A DNA stretch of 64,000 bases from Anaerococcus marasmi (lineage in GTDB: Bacteria; Bacillota; Clostridia; Tissierellales; Peptoniphilaceae), in the NCBI RefSeq assembly GCF_900290195.1, contig NZ_OLMF01000004.1, positions 919,501-983,500 of the forward strand, given 5' to 3'. The translations under genes and the position numbers were made by a program. Below the pieces are notes generated by a model. That model searched no databases. It had not been told where the DNA came from and was given only the letters and a program-made list of their open reading frames with translations. Positions 8,637 through 17,749 of the stretch are shown here, one piece after another; within the stretch, counting starts at the first letter, position 1; the number at the start of each line of letters is the position of its first letter.

Positions 8637-9089
8637 CTATCTAAGAAATTCCCTAAGCTCTTTTTCAAGCTCCCTATTTACAAGGTCCAAATTATCATAT
8701 AGGTATTCTCTCTCTTTTTTATCAAGTTTATCTTCTACATTTCTAAGAACCCTTGCAGTAAGCTCATTTTTCTTCCTTTTGTATGAAAAGTACTTATCTG
8801 TTAAGACTATGTGAGTAATCCTTGCGTCCTCCATTGACTTAGTTTTTGTTATATAGCCCTTCTTCTGTAAGATATTAATCCTATAAGAAACATTGGGCTG
8901 GGACATATATAGAAACTTTACCAAGTCGTTTATACTTGGTCTATCGAGATATTCTATAACTTCTAGGATCATACTCTCAGCCAAACCTAGAGATGAGGAA
9001 TGATAGTTCATAAATACTGACCTAAAAAAATGAAGCTTGGTCTTTTTTACAATCTCATCTAGAATATTATCCTTATTTTTCTTATTCAT
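8637..9089 (-). CDS. MarR family transcriptional regulator
   Basis: 150 residues with a MarR winged helix. The recognition region reads LYMSQPNVSYRINILQKKGYI and the wing TKSMEDARITHIVLTDKYFS. Helices at both ends would form the dimer interface. It lies 11 bp behind a DegV-type fatty-acid-binding gene and probably shares its transcript. That invites comparison with FabT-type regulators of lipid synthesis, but no fab genes are nearby and the ligand is unknown. Confidence 0.85.
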   Translation of the reverse strand: MNKKNKDNILDEIVKKTKLHFFRSVFMNYHSSSLGLAESMILEVIEYLDRPSINDLVKFLYMSQPNVSYRINILQKKGYITKTKSMEDARITHIVLTDKYFSYKRKKNELTARVLRNVEDKLDKKEREYLYDNLDLVNRELEKELREFLR

Positions 9090-9100
9090 AAGTCTCCTGT

Positions 9101-9955
9101 CTAGCTTATCTTTAGAAAGGCGAAGCCGAATAGACCAGGTCCTGTATTAGCTCCAAGAGTTGGGGATATTTGTCCTTTGATAAAAAGGCTCGCCCCATCA
9201 ATAAATTCCTTTAGGGTATCTTCAAGCCTATCTGCCATATCATTGGAGTCACCATCGCCTATAAATATATAGTAGTTTTTGGCATCTTCTAGATATTCCT
9301 TGGCAATCTTATAGAATTGCTTGAAGATCCTCTTCTCTCCTCTGACAATCTTCATTAGCTTAAATTTACCATCTTCAGGATTAACCGTAATTAGTGGCTT
9401 AACATTTAAGGCATCAGAAAGCTTGCCAAAAGTTTTTGGCACCCTACCACCTTCTATTATATATTTTAGAGATTCCAAAGTGAAAAACACTCTCGAATTC
9501 TCACGGGTCTTCTCAAGGGCTTCTTTGATCTCTTCAAAGCTTTTCCCTTGATCTATGAGATCTTTGGCAAAAAGAGCCAAAAACCCTTCTGCCATGGTAA
9601 GATTTCTACTATCAAAGGCATAGGTCTCTATATCGGAAGCTTCGAGCATATCACATAAATTATAAGTTCCCGAGAAGTGACTTCCTATACAAATCATTAT
9701 TACCTTTCCGTATCCGTCATTTTTGATCTCTTCAACAAGCTCCATTATATCTCCTGGCGCTGGAAGACTTGTCTTTGCCCTATTGCCTTCTTTTTTGATA
9801 TAGGAATAGAACTCATCAGGACTGATATCAATCCTATCCTTGAGGAATTCTCCTCCTATATTGACATACAAAGGAAGATAATATATGCCCTTTTCCCTTG
9901 CAAGTTCTGGGGAAATATCAGCCCCCGAATCTACAATTATTGCTATTTTTTCCAT
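9101..9955 (-). CDS. DegV family fatty-acid-binding protein
   Basis: 284 residues. IVDSGADISPELAREKGIYYLPLYV at the start and SLKYIIEGGRVPKTFGKLSDALNVKPLI in the middle are DegV signatures (listed here as two separate motifs). FakB proteins of this family hand bound fatty acids to the kinase FakA for incorporation into membrane lipid. No fakA-like gene is visible in the window. It precedes a MarR gene in the same direction. Confidence 0.9.
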   Translation of the reverse strand: MEKIAIIVDSGADISPELAREKGIYYLPLYVNIGGEFLKDRIDISPDEFYSYIKKEGNRAKTSLPAPGDIMELVEEIKNDGYGKVIMICIGSHFSGTYNLCDMLEASDIETYAFDSRNLTMAEGFLALFAKDLIDQGKSFEEIKEALEKTRENSRVFFTLESLKYIIEGGRVPKTFGKLSDALNVKPLITVNPEDGKFKLMKIVRGEKRIFKQFYKIAKEYLEDAKNYYIFIGDGDSNDMADRLEDTLKEFIDGASLFIKGQISPTLGANTGPGLFGFAFLKIS

Positions 9956-10258
9956 ATTTACTCCTAACGATTCTCTATCTTAATAAATCTTCTATAGCTA
10001 GTTTTATTATTACTAAAGCTTTTAGAAAATTTCTATATTAATCAAGAGAAATACAAACACAACTATATTAAAAGTCTCTTACAGACTAGTAAAACTATTT
10101 TAGTAAATTATCCACAAACACTAGGACCTTTCTATGGGATAAGTATTACTATTTACTCATCTTTGTCAAAGATCTTATTTACCTATGGTTAAATCTTCGC
10201 TTAAAATCATTTATTATGGCTTATTATACCTCTTTTACGGCTTATCTACTATCCTACT
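9956..10258. other. AT-rich intergenic region, no gene seen
   Basis: About 300 bp between the DegV gene and the MBL-like gene, both minus strand. It must hold the degV promoter and the end of the MBL-like transcript. No clear terminator or long repeat is visible. One exact DnaA-box sequence (TTATCCACA, 10108-10116) occurs alone and is probably chance. Confidence 0.5.
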
Positions 10259-11005
10259 TTAATCATCCATGTCTATTTCAAAATCCTGATTATCTTCGTC
10301 AATAAATCTCACGTCTGTAGGATTATCTGAAAAACTTAAAGCAAAATCCTTGCTCATTTCAAAGTCCTCATCGATATTGAGCGGGAAAAATATTTGTGGA
10401 TTGAATATCTCTATAAAGCTTCTGGGACAAGCGAAACTTGCATCGCCCCCATCTGTCCTTATTGGGAAAAATCCTAAGTCTATTTCTCCTTCTCTATCAA
10501 ATATTTCATAAAGATAATTTATAAGTTCAGTATTTCCTTCTCCTTGTTCAAAGAAAATAGACTCTCCCGTGTAAAAGATAGAAAAATCAAAAATCTTTAC
10601 AAAGAAGCTTAGACCAGATCCCTTAGCGGAAAAACTCAAGACCTCTATATCCTTATTAAGCTTATACCTATCCGATGAATTTGTGAAGATAACATTCTTT
10701 TTCTTATACAAGTCCTTGAGATTTTCGAGAGAAAGCCCCACCTCATTTAGATAAATCACATTGCCCTCTCCCTTATCGTAGGCAATGTCTGAGGATAAAA
10801 CGTAGCTAAAGTTATCCATATCAAATAACTTCAAAATCTCTTGGGTATAGTGACCATCCCTGTTGCTTGTAGCAAAAAATATAGTCTTCTTATCATCAGG
10901 GATATTCAATATCCCATTACAATAATCGAAGACTAAAAGATATTCTCCAATCTCCAAACTGTAGCAATTCTCTCCTACATAATTTACTTTGATATCATCA
11001 TACAT
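10259..11005 (-). CDS. MBL-fold-like protein with degenerate metal site
   Basis: 248 residues. The start (VNYVGENCYSLEIGEYLLVF) and the beta/alpha layout resemble UlaG/YtkL-type metallo-beta-lactamase-fold hydrolases. The usual HxHxDH metal motif appears replaced by SNRDGHYTQEI, and later metal positions read SSDIAY, FYTGES and FFPIRTDGGD. So it probably lacks a standard two-metal centre. The C-terminus is very acidic (DNQDFEIDMDD). It could be a non-catalytic relative. It is divergent from the YbaK gene. No specific function can be claimed. Confidence 0.5.
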   Translation of the reverse strand: MYDDIKVNYVGENCYSLEIGEYLLVFDYCNGILNIPDDKKTIFFATSNRDGHYTQEILKLFDMDNFSYVLSSDIAYDKGEGNVIYLNEVGLSLENLKDLYKKKNVIFTNSSDRYKLNKDIEVLSFSAKGSGLSFFVKIFDFSIFYTGESIFFEQGEGNTELINYLYEIFDREGEIDLGFFPIRTDGGDASFACPRSFIEIFNPQIFFPLNIDEDFEMSKDFALSFSDNPTDVRFIDEDNQDFEIDMDD

Positions 11006-11090
11006 AACAAACTCCCTTACTATCTTTAAAATATATACCCAATCTTGTTAAATATAAATTTATCGTATAATTATTTTGAAGGGAGCTAAT

Positions 11091-11570
11091 ATGAAAAAAG
11101 AAATTAAAACTAATGCCATGAGAATACTAGAAAACTTAGATATAGATTACGAACACGTTGATTACGAGCTAGAAGGAGACTTTACTTCTGCAGTAGATAT
11201 AGCAGAAAAAACTAACGAGGATGTAGATATAGTCTATAAGACTCTTGCAACTATTTCTAAAGACAAGGAAGTCTTCGTCCTTGTAATACCTGCAGCAGAT
11301 TCAATTGACTTCAAAAAGGCTGCAAGAGTTTGTGGTGTAAAGAGTCTTTCCATGCTCCACCTAAAAGACCTTAAGAAGACTGTCGGCTACGAAAGGGGAG
11401 CAACAACAGCAATCGCTATGAAAAAGGACTATCCAGTCGTTCTTGATGAAAAGGCTAAAAATCACGAGATAATCAAAGTATCTGCCGGTAAAATCGGACA
11501 TGGCTTAAAACTTAGACCAGATGATTTCATAAAAGCGACCGATGGCAAATATGGGGATATTACCCAATGA
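11091..11570 (+). CDS. ybaK: Cys-tRNA(Pro)/Ala-tRNA(Pro)-type deacylase YbaK/EbsC family
   Basis: 159 residues from the ATG at 11091, which has GAAGGGAG upstream; an earlier in-frame ATG at 11076 includes that site and is rejected. The YbaK/ProRS-INS fold is recognised from TNEDVDIVYKTLATISKDKE, PAADSIDFKKAARVCGVK, and YERGATTAIAMKKDYPVVLD (separate motifs), including the conserved Lys of the KTL segment. The enzyme clears mischarged Cys-tRNA-Pro in the cytoplasm. Its last codons overlap the next gene by four bases (ATGA). Confidence 0.9.
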   Translation: MKKEIKTNAMRILENLDIDYEHVDYELEGDFTSAVDIAEKTNEDVDIVYKTLATISKDKEVFVLVIPAADSIDFKKAARVCGVKSLSMLHLKDLKKTVGYERGATTAIAMKKDYPVVLDEKAKNHEIIKVSAGKIGHGLKLRPDDFIKATDGKYGDITQ

Positions 11571-12241
11571 AAGTGATTAAAGTCTTTGCTTCTGAAAGTT
11601 TATCCTATGAGTATTCGACTACCTCTGCCCTCAAAGAAAAAATAGACAAAACTTCTGACTACGAAGACTTAAGAGAAGTTAAATTCATAATCGATAATGA
11701 TAAGGACAAGGAGAAGCTTTTGCTTTTAGTAATTCTTTCTCCAATATTTTTAGCAAGTTTTGATTCATCAAGTGAAGAACTAGACTTTTTTAGGGGAAAA
11801 ATTTCAAGTTCTAACTTTGCCTACGGTCTTTATCCAGAGTTTTTCCCCTTTGACGAGGAAAAATATAGGCTAGTTTATGAAAACAAGGAAAATAAAGAAG
11901 ATATTTTCCTAAATGAAGAAGGCCTTATCGAATTTACTATAAACCCAATAGGGGATGAATACATACTTGCCTTGGCCTACCTATTAGAAAAGCTTATAGA
12001 AGATGATATAAATAGAAAAAAACTTTTAAAATATTTTGATAAGATTAGAAACGATATCGTAATAAACGGAAGAAGGTCAATCCTTGCAAATGGTATCCAG
12101 GCCTTCTATCTATCGAAATATGTCCTAGTGCGGATGATTACATTTTGTGAAGATCTGATAGAGAAAGACTATAAAGCAAAAGACTACCTATCTTCTATCC
12201 TAAGTAAGTCTGAGAGTCTCCAAAGGCCTATTTATGAATAA
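11567..12241 (+). CDS. Hypothetical protein
   Basis: 224 residues, no family recognised. It is acidic and mostly helical, with a Lys/Glu-rich start, a LLLLVILSPIFLA hydrophobic stretch too short and isolated to be a clear transmembrane segment, and a C-terminal helical half. No signal peptide. Its start overlaps the ybaK stop (ATGA), so the two are translationally coupled; a function related to tRNA quality control is possible but unsupported. Confidence 0.7.
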   Translation: MKVIKVFASESLSYEYSTTSALKEKIDKTSDYEDLREVKFIIDNDKDKEKLLLLVILSPIFLASFDSSSEELDFFRGKISSSNFAYGLYPEFFPFDEEKYRLVYENKENKEDIFLNEEGLIEFTINPIGDEYILALAYLLEKLIEDDINRKKLLKYFDKIRNDIVINGRRSILANGIQAFYLSKYVLVRMITFCEDLIEKDYKAKDYLSSILSKSESLQRPIYE

Positions 12242-12262
12242 CTCCTGTATTTTATATTTTAA

Positions 12263-12288
12263 AAGATTGGCTAATTTTAGCCAATCTT
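12263..12288. terminator. Bidirectional intrinsic terminator
   Basis: AGATTGGCTA-ATTT-TAGCCAATCT with T-rich flanks on both strands, between convergent genes (the hypothetical gene on plus, PPK2 on minus). Confidence 0.85.
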
Positions 12289-12290
12289 TG

Positions 12291-13151
12291 TTAAATTTCA
12301 TTATTTTTTAGTTTTTCTTTTATTTCTTTAGCTTTTTGTTTTTCCTCATCTGTGAAAGTAGGATACTGAGGATTTATTTTTTCAAGACTTTCAATCAAAG
12401 CTAATGTCGCAATTTTTCTAGCAAGCCATGGATTATCAGCTGGCAAAGCATACCAAGGAGCGATTTTGCTAGCTGTATTGTTTAGCATTTCCTCAAAGGC
12501 TTTTTGATATTTATCCCAGTTCTCCCTATCCTCTATATCGGAGAAGGCAAATTCATGGTTTTTATCTATATTTTCAAGTCTATCAAGAAGTCTTTGTCTT
12601 TGGACATCCTTAGACATATGGAAATATAATTTCAAAACTGGAAATCCATTATCATTCATATATTTTTCGAAATTATTTATGTGTTCATATCTTTTTTCCC
12701 AAAGATCTGGATCTTCTCTTATTTCTTTTGGCAAATGTCCCAGGGTGTCGTATATCTTAGGAGCTATTATATCTTCATAGTAAGACCTATTAAGTATAGC
12801 AATTTCTCCTCTTTTAGGAAGGCCTTCGTGCATGCGCCACAAATAATCATGGGCATTTTCCTCATCAGAAGGTTTACCAAAGGATGTGTTCTTCAGGCCT
12901 TGTGGAAGCAAGTTTGAAAATATATACTTAATAATCTCATCTTTTCCAGCAGCATCCAAGGCTTGAAGGACGATTAGAACTCCATGTTTAGATTCTGCAA
13001 ATAATCTGTTATGCAAATCATTGAGTCTTGGAACTAAATCATCAAATAATTCCTTTTTGATATCTTCTTCTTTTTCGTCACTTACAAGATGGGTTTCAAG
13101 TTCTTCAATTTCTATTTTCTGTCCGTCAATTTTGAAATAATCTTTTTTCAA
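12291..13151 (-). CDS. Polyphosphate kinase 2 family protein
   Basis: 286 residues. The P-loop variant LQALDAAGKDEIIKYIFSNL (near 62-81), the lid motif AILNRSYYEDI (near 117) and the downstream WRMHEGLPKRGE segment mark PPK2. These cytoplasmic enzymes move phosphate between polyphosphate and nucleotides (class I ADP, class II AMP, class III both). The single-domain length and the close relation to 'PPK2 family polyphosphate:nucleotide phosphotransferases' suggest class I or III, but the substrate is not decided by sequence here. The start codon is TTG with AGGAGAAA upstream. Monocistronic. Confidence 0.9.
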   Translation of the reverse strand: MKKDYFKIDGQKIEIEELETHLVSDEKEEDIKKELFDDLVPRLNDLHNRLFAESKHGVLIVLQALDAAGKDEIIKYIFSNLLPQGLKNTSFGKPSDEENAHDYLWRMHEGLPKRGEIAILNRSYYEDIIAPKIYDTLGHLPKEIREDPDLWEKRYEHINNFEKYMNDNGFPVLKLYFHMSKDVQRQRLLDRLENIDKNHEFAFSDIEDRENWDKYQKAFEEMLNNTASKIAPWYALPADNPWLARKIATLALIESLEKINPQYPTFTDEEKQKAKEIKEKLKNNEI

Positions 13152-13182
13152 TTTCTCCTACTTTCTTTTTATAAGTTAGTAA

Positions 13183-14526
13183 CTACTTGTTAGATTTCCT
13201 CCAGATACCAAGTTTTTCTGCTTCTTTTATAAGTTCATCTCTGTTATCTGGATGAGCTAAGCTAACAAGAGCTTCTGCTGCTTGCCAGGTTGATAGACCT
13301 TTGAAGTTAACTATACCTTGTTCTGTTGCAATGTAGTGGGTGTTGCTTCTTACAGCAGTAGCTTGAGTACCAGGTTTGAAGGTTGGAACTATATTTGAAA
13401 TTCTTTTTCCTTCTTTGTTTACTCTAGAAGATTTAAGGGCGATAAATGATCTACCACCTTTAGATCTGTATGCTCCAAGTACAAAGTCAAGGGCTCCACC
13501 TGCTCCGGAAATGTGTCTTGTTCCAGCAGATTCAGCTGATATTTGTCCCCAAAGGTCTACTTCAAGAACTGTATTTATTGATACATAGTTATCATGTGCT
13601 GCTATAACATCAATATCGTTTACATATGACACTGGTGCTGCCATTAGTTCTTCATTTCCATCTATATAGTCATACATTTCTTGAGAACCTGCTGCAAAGG
13701 CATAGACTTGTCTACCTGGGTTAATATTTTTCTTCTTACCTGTAATTCTTCCAGCTTGAGCCATTTCCATGAAACTATCTACATACATCTCTGAGTGAAC
13801 TCCCAAATCTTTTAAATCAGACTTAGCAATTTGGCTTCCTATAGCATTAGGGAGCCCTCCGATACCTAATTGTAGAGTATCGCCGTCTCTTAGATTATCT
13901 ACAACGTATTTAGCTACTTGTACTTCTTCTTCGCCAAATTTTGCACTTGGAAGAGTTATCATGTCATAGTTGCTTGATTCATAGACATAATCTACATCTT
14001 TGATATTGATAAAATTTCTAAATCCACCGAGAGCAACTGGTACGTTTTTATTTACCTCGAGTACAACTTTATCTGAATTTTCAAAAGAAGTTAAAGCATG
14101 AGATGCAGAAAGACCCAAGTTAAAGTTACCGTGTTTGTCCATTGGAGAAACTTGGATTACAGACACTGCTGCTTTGTCTGCATTTTCTGCTATATATCTT
14201 TCTATTTCTGAGTATTTGATTGGAATAAAGAAAGCACCGTATTGGTTGTTGTTGATTAAGTTTCTTTCTGGACCTGTTGAGTGCCAAGAATGATAGATAA
14301 AATGTTCTCCTGTGCTGTCTGCTTGACCTATGTGAAGGTTATATGGAACAACTCCGCTTCTAATCTTTACGTCTTTTAATTCGTCCACTCTTGCTGCAAG
14401 AGCCTTATCGAAGTCAACTGGTACTAGGGCTCCCCATCCCATTTCAACCCAGTCGCCGTCTTTTACAAGTCCTGCCGCTTCTTTTACAGTTATTAGTTTA
14501 TCTTGATACATTTTTTCAAAATCCAT
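13183..14526 (-). CDS. Acetyl-CoA hydrolase/CoA-transferase family, probable butyryl-CoA:acetate CoA-transferase
   Basis: 447 residues of the Cat/ACH1-type CoA-transferase family. Visible are LQLGIGGLPNAIG, the Glu-containing LGVHSEMYVD (the Glu forms the covalent CoA thioester in this family), and GTRHISGAGGALDFVLGAYR. Next to a full butyrate pathway it most likely swaps CoA from butyryl-CoA to acetate, giving butyrate and acetyl-CoA. Succinate- or 4-hydroxybutyrate-CoA transferase activity cannot be excluded. It has its own upstream region with TATAAT near 14570 and is separated from thl by a terminator, so it is a separate transcript. Confidence 0.85.
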   Translation of the reverse strand: MDFEKMYQDKLITVKEAAGLVKDGDWVEMGWGALVPVDFDKALAARVDELKDVKIRSGVVPYNLHIGQADSTGEHFIYHSWHSTGPERNLINNNQYGAFFIPIKYSEIERYIAENADKAAVSVIQVSPMDKHGNFNLGLSASHALTSFENSDKVVLEVNKNVPVALGGFRNFINIKDVDYVYESSNYDMITLPSAKFGEEEVQVAKYVVDNLRDGDTLQLGIGGLPNAIGSQIAKSDLKDLGVHSEMYVDSFMEMAQAGRITGKKKNINPGRQVYAFAAGSQEMYDYIDGNEELMAAPVSYVNDIDVIAAHDNYVSINTVLEVDLWGQISAESAGTRHISGAGGALDFVLGAYRSKGGRSFIALKSSRVNKEGKRISNIVPTFKPGTQATAVRSNTHYIATEQGIVNFKGLSTWQAAEALVSLAHPDNRDELIKEAEKLGIWRKSNK

Positions 14527-14659
14527 TTTAAACCCCTTTAAATATTAAAATCGTTTTCAATATATATTATACCCATAAATCTATGTTTTATTCTCTATTT
14601 GATATTTATTATCAATCACTTTTATTTAATCTTTATTCTAATTTACAGGTGTTTTTAGA

Positions 14660-14689
14660 TAAAATAAGAGGGTGTAAGCCTACACCCTC
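14660..14689 (-). terminator. Intrinsic terminator after the butyrate operon
   Basis: Minus strand: GAGGGTGTA-GGCT-TACACCCTC followed by TTATTTT, directly downstream of the thiolase stop. Confidence 0.85.
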
Positions 14690-14704
14690 CATCATTATTA
14701 ATTC

Positions 14705-15889
14705 TTATCTTTCAACTACTACAGCAGTACCCATACCACCACCTATACATAGGGTTGCGATACCTTTTTTAGAATCTCTCTTTTGCATTTCGTAAAGAAG
14801 TGTTGTTAGGATTCTTGCTCCACTTGCTCCAACAGGGTGTCCAAGAGCTATTGCACCACCGTTTACGTTAACTATATCTGTGTTAAGACCAAGTTCTTTG
14901 ATTACAGATAGAGCTTGAGCAGCGAATGCTTCGTTAGCTTCGATTAGGTCAATATCTTCAAGTTTTAGATCAGCTTTTTCAAGAGCTTTTCTAACTGTTG
15001 GGATTGGGCCTGTACCCATGATAGCTGGATCAACACCTTCTGTAGCGTAGCTTACGATTGTGGCAAGTGGCTTAACGCCTAATTCTTTTGCTTTTTCTTC
15101 ACTCATTACTACTAGTGCTGCAGATCCATCGTTAAGACCTGATGCGTTAGCTGCTGTTACACTACCACCATCTCTCTTAAATGCTGGTTTAAGTTTAGAG
15201 ATACCTTCAGCTGTTACGCCTTCTCTGATGTGTTCATCTGTATCAACTACAGTTACATTTCCTTTTCTATCTTTTACTTCTACAGGTACGATTTCGTCTT
15301 TGAATTTACCTTCTGCTCTTGCTTTTTCTGCTCTGTTTTGGCTCATTGCAGCAAGTTCGTCTTGTTCTTCTCTTGTTAGACCGAATTTTTCAACTATATT
15401 TTCAGCTGTCATACCCATGTGATAGTCGTTGAATGCATCCCAAAGACCGTCTTTAATCATTTCATCTACAGCCTTCTTATCTCCCATTCTAGCTCCCCAT
15501 CTTTCGTTTTGAAGAAGGTATGGTGCATTTGACATTGACTCTGTACCACCAGCTACAACTATGTCAGAATCTCCTGCCATAATCATTTGAGCTGCTAGAG
15601 ATACAGATCTAAGACCTGAACCACATACAATATTAAGAGTCATTGCTGGTTTTTCTTTAGGGATACCTGCTCCGATAGAAATTTGTCTAGCTACGTTTTG
15701 TCCAAGACCTGCTTGAAGTACGCAACCAAATACCATTTCATCTACATCTTCTGGTTTGATTCCTGCTCTTTCAATTGCTCCCTTAACTGCTGTTATTCCT
15801 AGATCTTGAGCGCTTACTGATTTTAATGCGCCACCGTATGATCCTATTGGTGTTCTTGCTGCACTTGCTATTACTACTTTTCTAGTCAT
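14705..15889 (-). CDS. thlA: Acetyl-CoA C-acetyltransferase (thiolase)
   Basis: 394 residues, normal thiolase length. The nucleophilic Cys is in [15 protein letters not shown] (near 88), the His in [17 protein letters not shown] (near 350) and the second Cys in [10 protein letters not shown] (near 380). It condenses two acetyl-CoA to acetoacetyl-CoA, the first step to butyrate. It is the last gene of the bcd-etfB-etfA-crt-hbd-thl unit and ends before an intrinsic terminator. Confidence 0.95.
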   Translation of the reverse strand: MTRKVVIASAARTPIGSYGGALKSVSAQDLGITAVKGAIERAGIKPEDVDEMVFGCVLQAGLGQNVARQISIGAGIPKEKPAMTLNIVCGSGLRSVSLAAQMIMAGDSDIVVAGGTESMSNAPYLLQNERWGARMGDKKAVDEMIKDGLWDAFNDYHMGMTAENIVEKFGLTREEQDELAAMSQNRAEKARAEGKFKDEIVPVEVKDRKGNVTVVDTDEHIREGVTAEGISKLKPAFKRDGGSVTAANASGLNDGSAALVVMSEEKAKELGVKPLATIVSYATEGVDPAIMGTGPIPTVRKALEKADLKLEDIDLIEANEAFAAQALSVIKELGLNTDIVNVNGGAIALGHPVGASGARILTTLLYEMQKRDSKKGIATLCIGGGMGTAVVVER

Positions 15890-15947
15890 ATTATCTCCTT
15901 ATATTTAAAATTCGTTTACTTTTGATCTATTTTTTATTTGCTGTAGT

Positions 15948-16790
15948 CTATTTGCTGTAGTCGTAGAAACCTTTACCAGTTTTTCTACCAAGGTCTCCTG
16001 CTCTTACCATTTGTCTTAGAAGCGGATTTGGTCTGTACTTGCTATCTCCAAATTCGTTGTATAGAACTTCCATGATTGCAAGACATGTATCAAGGCCTAT
16101 AAGATCTCCTAGAGCAAGAGGTCCCATTGGGTGGTTTGCACCAAGTTGCATTCCCTTGTCGATATCTTCAACGCTTGCAAGTCCATCTGCAAGAACTCCG
16201 ATTCCTTCGTTAATCATTGGGATTAAGAGTCTATTAACTACAAATCCTGGTCCTTCTTTAACTTCGATAGGTTGTTTTCCAAGATCTTCTGCAAGTTTGA
16301 ATATTGTTGTGTTTGTTTCATCAGATGTGTGAAGTCCTCTGATAACTTCAACTAGTTTCATTACTGGAACTGGATTGAAGAAGTGCATTCCAATAACGTT
16401 TTCTGGTCTGTTTGTAGATGCAGCAATATCTGTAATTGATAGTGAAGATGTGTTAGATGCAAGGATTGCTCCTTCTTTTACAACTTCATCAAGTTCTTTG
16501 AAGATTTCTTTTTTAAGTTTTGGATTTTCTGTAGCAGCTTCTATAACTACGTCACAGTCAGCCAAATCTTTTACTTCTGTTGTGTAAGTAATGTTTTTAA
16601 GAGCTTTATCTTTTTCATCTTCTGTCATTCTTTCTTTAGAAACTTGTTTAGCATAGGATTTTTCTATTCTTGCTTTAGCTTTTTCTAAGAATTCATCTTT
16701 GATATCTCTAACTACTACTTCGTATTTTCTTGCAGCAGTTTCTACGATACCGCCACCCATAATTCCTGAACCGATTACTCCAATTTTCAT
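15948..16790 (-). CDS. hbd: 3-hydroxybutyryl-CoA dehydrogenase
   Basis: 280 residues. The N-terminal Rossmann fold has [14 protein letters not shown]. The 3HCDH signature appears as [20 protein letters not shown], and the C-terminal dimerisation domain has [19 protein letters not shown]. It reduces acetoacetyl-CoA to 3-hydroxybutyryl-CoA with NAD(P)H. Flanked by thl and crt in one direction. Confidence 0.96.
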   Translation of the reverse strand: MKIGVIGSGIMGGGIVETAARKYEVVVRDIKDEFLEKAKARIEKSYAKQVSKERMTEDEKDKALKNITYTTEVKDLADCDVVIEAATENPKLKKEIFKELDEVVKEGAILASNTSSLSITDIAASTNRPENVIGMHFFNPVPVMKLVEVIRGLHTSDETNTTIFKLAEDLGKQPIEVKEGPGFVVNRLLIPMINEGIGVLADGLASVEDIDKGMQLGANHPMGPLALGDLIGLDTCLAIMEVLYNEFGDSKYRPNPLLRQMVRAGDLGRKTGKGFYDYSK

Positions 16791-16831
16791 AATTACTCCT
16801 TTATTTTTCTCTCTGTTTTATACTTACCCGA

Positions 16832-17611
16832 TTATTTATTTTTAAACTCAGCTTTTTCCTTATTTAAGAAAGCATTCATACCTGCTTTTTGATCTTCAGT
16901 CGCAAATGATAGACCAAATAGGTTTTCTTCAATCTTAATAGCTGAATCTATATCAACTTGTCCACCAACGTTTATAGCTTCTTTAGCAAGTCTTACAGCA
17001 ACTGGTCCGTTAGAAGCAACTTTAGAAGCAAGTTTTGCTACTCTTTCTTCTAATTCATCGGCAGCAACTACTTCTTGAACAAGGCCTATTTCTAATGCCT
17101 TATCAGCCTTGATGTTTGAAGATGTATAAATTAGATATTTTGCATATCCAGGTCCAACTAGTCTTTGTAGTCTTTGTGTTCCACCAAATCCTGGTAGGAT
17201 TCCAAGACCAGTTTCAGGTTGACCAAATAGTGCCTTATCACTTGCGATTCTAAAATCACAGCTCATAGCAAGTTCGCATCCACCGCCTAGGGCGAATCCA
17301 TTAACAGCTGCTATTGTTGGGATTTCGAGACTTTCTAGTTTTCTAAATACTGCTAGCCCCTTCTTACCAAAAGCTTTTCCTTCAAGTGGAGAAAGTGTTG
17401 ACATTTCCTTGATATCTGCTCCTGCTACGAAGCTTCTTCCTTCACCTGTTACTATTAGGGCTCTTAAGTCCTTATTTTCCTTAATTTCATCTAAAACTTT
17501 GTCAAGTTCGTCAAGAACTTCAGAGTTTAGTGCATTTAGAGCCTTTGGTCTGTTGATTGTAAGCTTTCCTATAAAGCCATCAACTTCGTACTTGATTGTC
17601 TTATATTCCAT
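16832..17611 (-). CDS. crt: Crotonase (3-hydroxybutyryl-CoA dehydratase)
   Basis: 259 residues of the enoyl-CoA hydratase fold. RSFVAGADIKEMSTLS carries the first oxyanion-hole region, ALGGGCELAMSCDFRIAS the second with a catalytic Glu, and FGQPETGLGILPGFGGTQRL the second Glu. It removes water from 3-hydroxybutyryl-CoA to give crotonyl-CoA. Placed between hbd and etfA. Confidence 0.96.
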   Translation of the reverse strand: MEYKTIKYEVDGFIGKLTINRPKALNALNSEVLDELDKVLDEIKENKDLRALIVTGEGRSFVAGADIKEMSTLSPLEGKAFGKKGLAVFRKLESLEIPTIAAVNGFALGGGCELAMSCDFRIASDKALFGQPETGLGILPGFGGTQRLQRLVGPGYAKYLIYTSSNIKADKALEIGLVQEVVAADELEERVAKLASKVASNGPVAVRLAKEAINVGGQVDIDSAIKIEENLFGLSFATEDQKAGMNAFLNKEKAEFKNK

Positions 17612-17749
17612 AATCGCCTCCTATTTAGCAATAAATTATTACTAGGTCTTTGTTTTGTGATATTTTTTTATCAATAAGCTTTAATAGTTAGCTGCTTATA
17701 ATCTGATGTATATTATCATCTTCTAAGCAGCTTCTATCCTTCAAGCTAA

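Noticed and set aside
10108-10116. Exact DnaA box, possible replication origin
   Set aside because: A single box without a cluster, dnaA, dnaN or skewed AT repeats; expected by chance in AT-rich DNA.
15060-15422. 120-residue plus-strand ORF inside thl, and similar shadows in etf, hbd and crt
   Set aside because: They run antisense to well-supported genes, with no RBS or recognisable motif.
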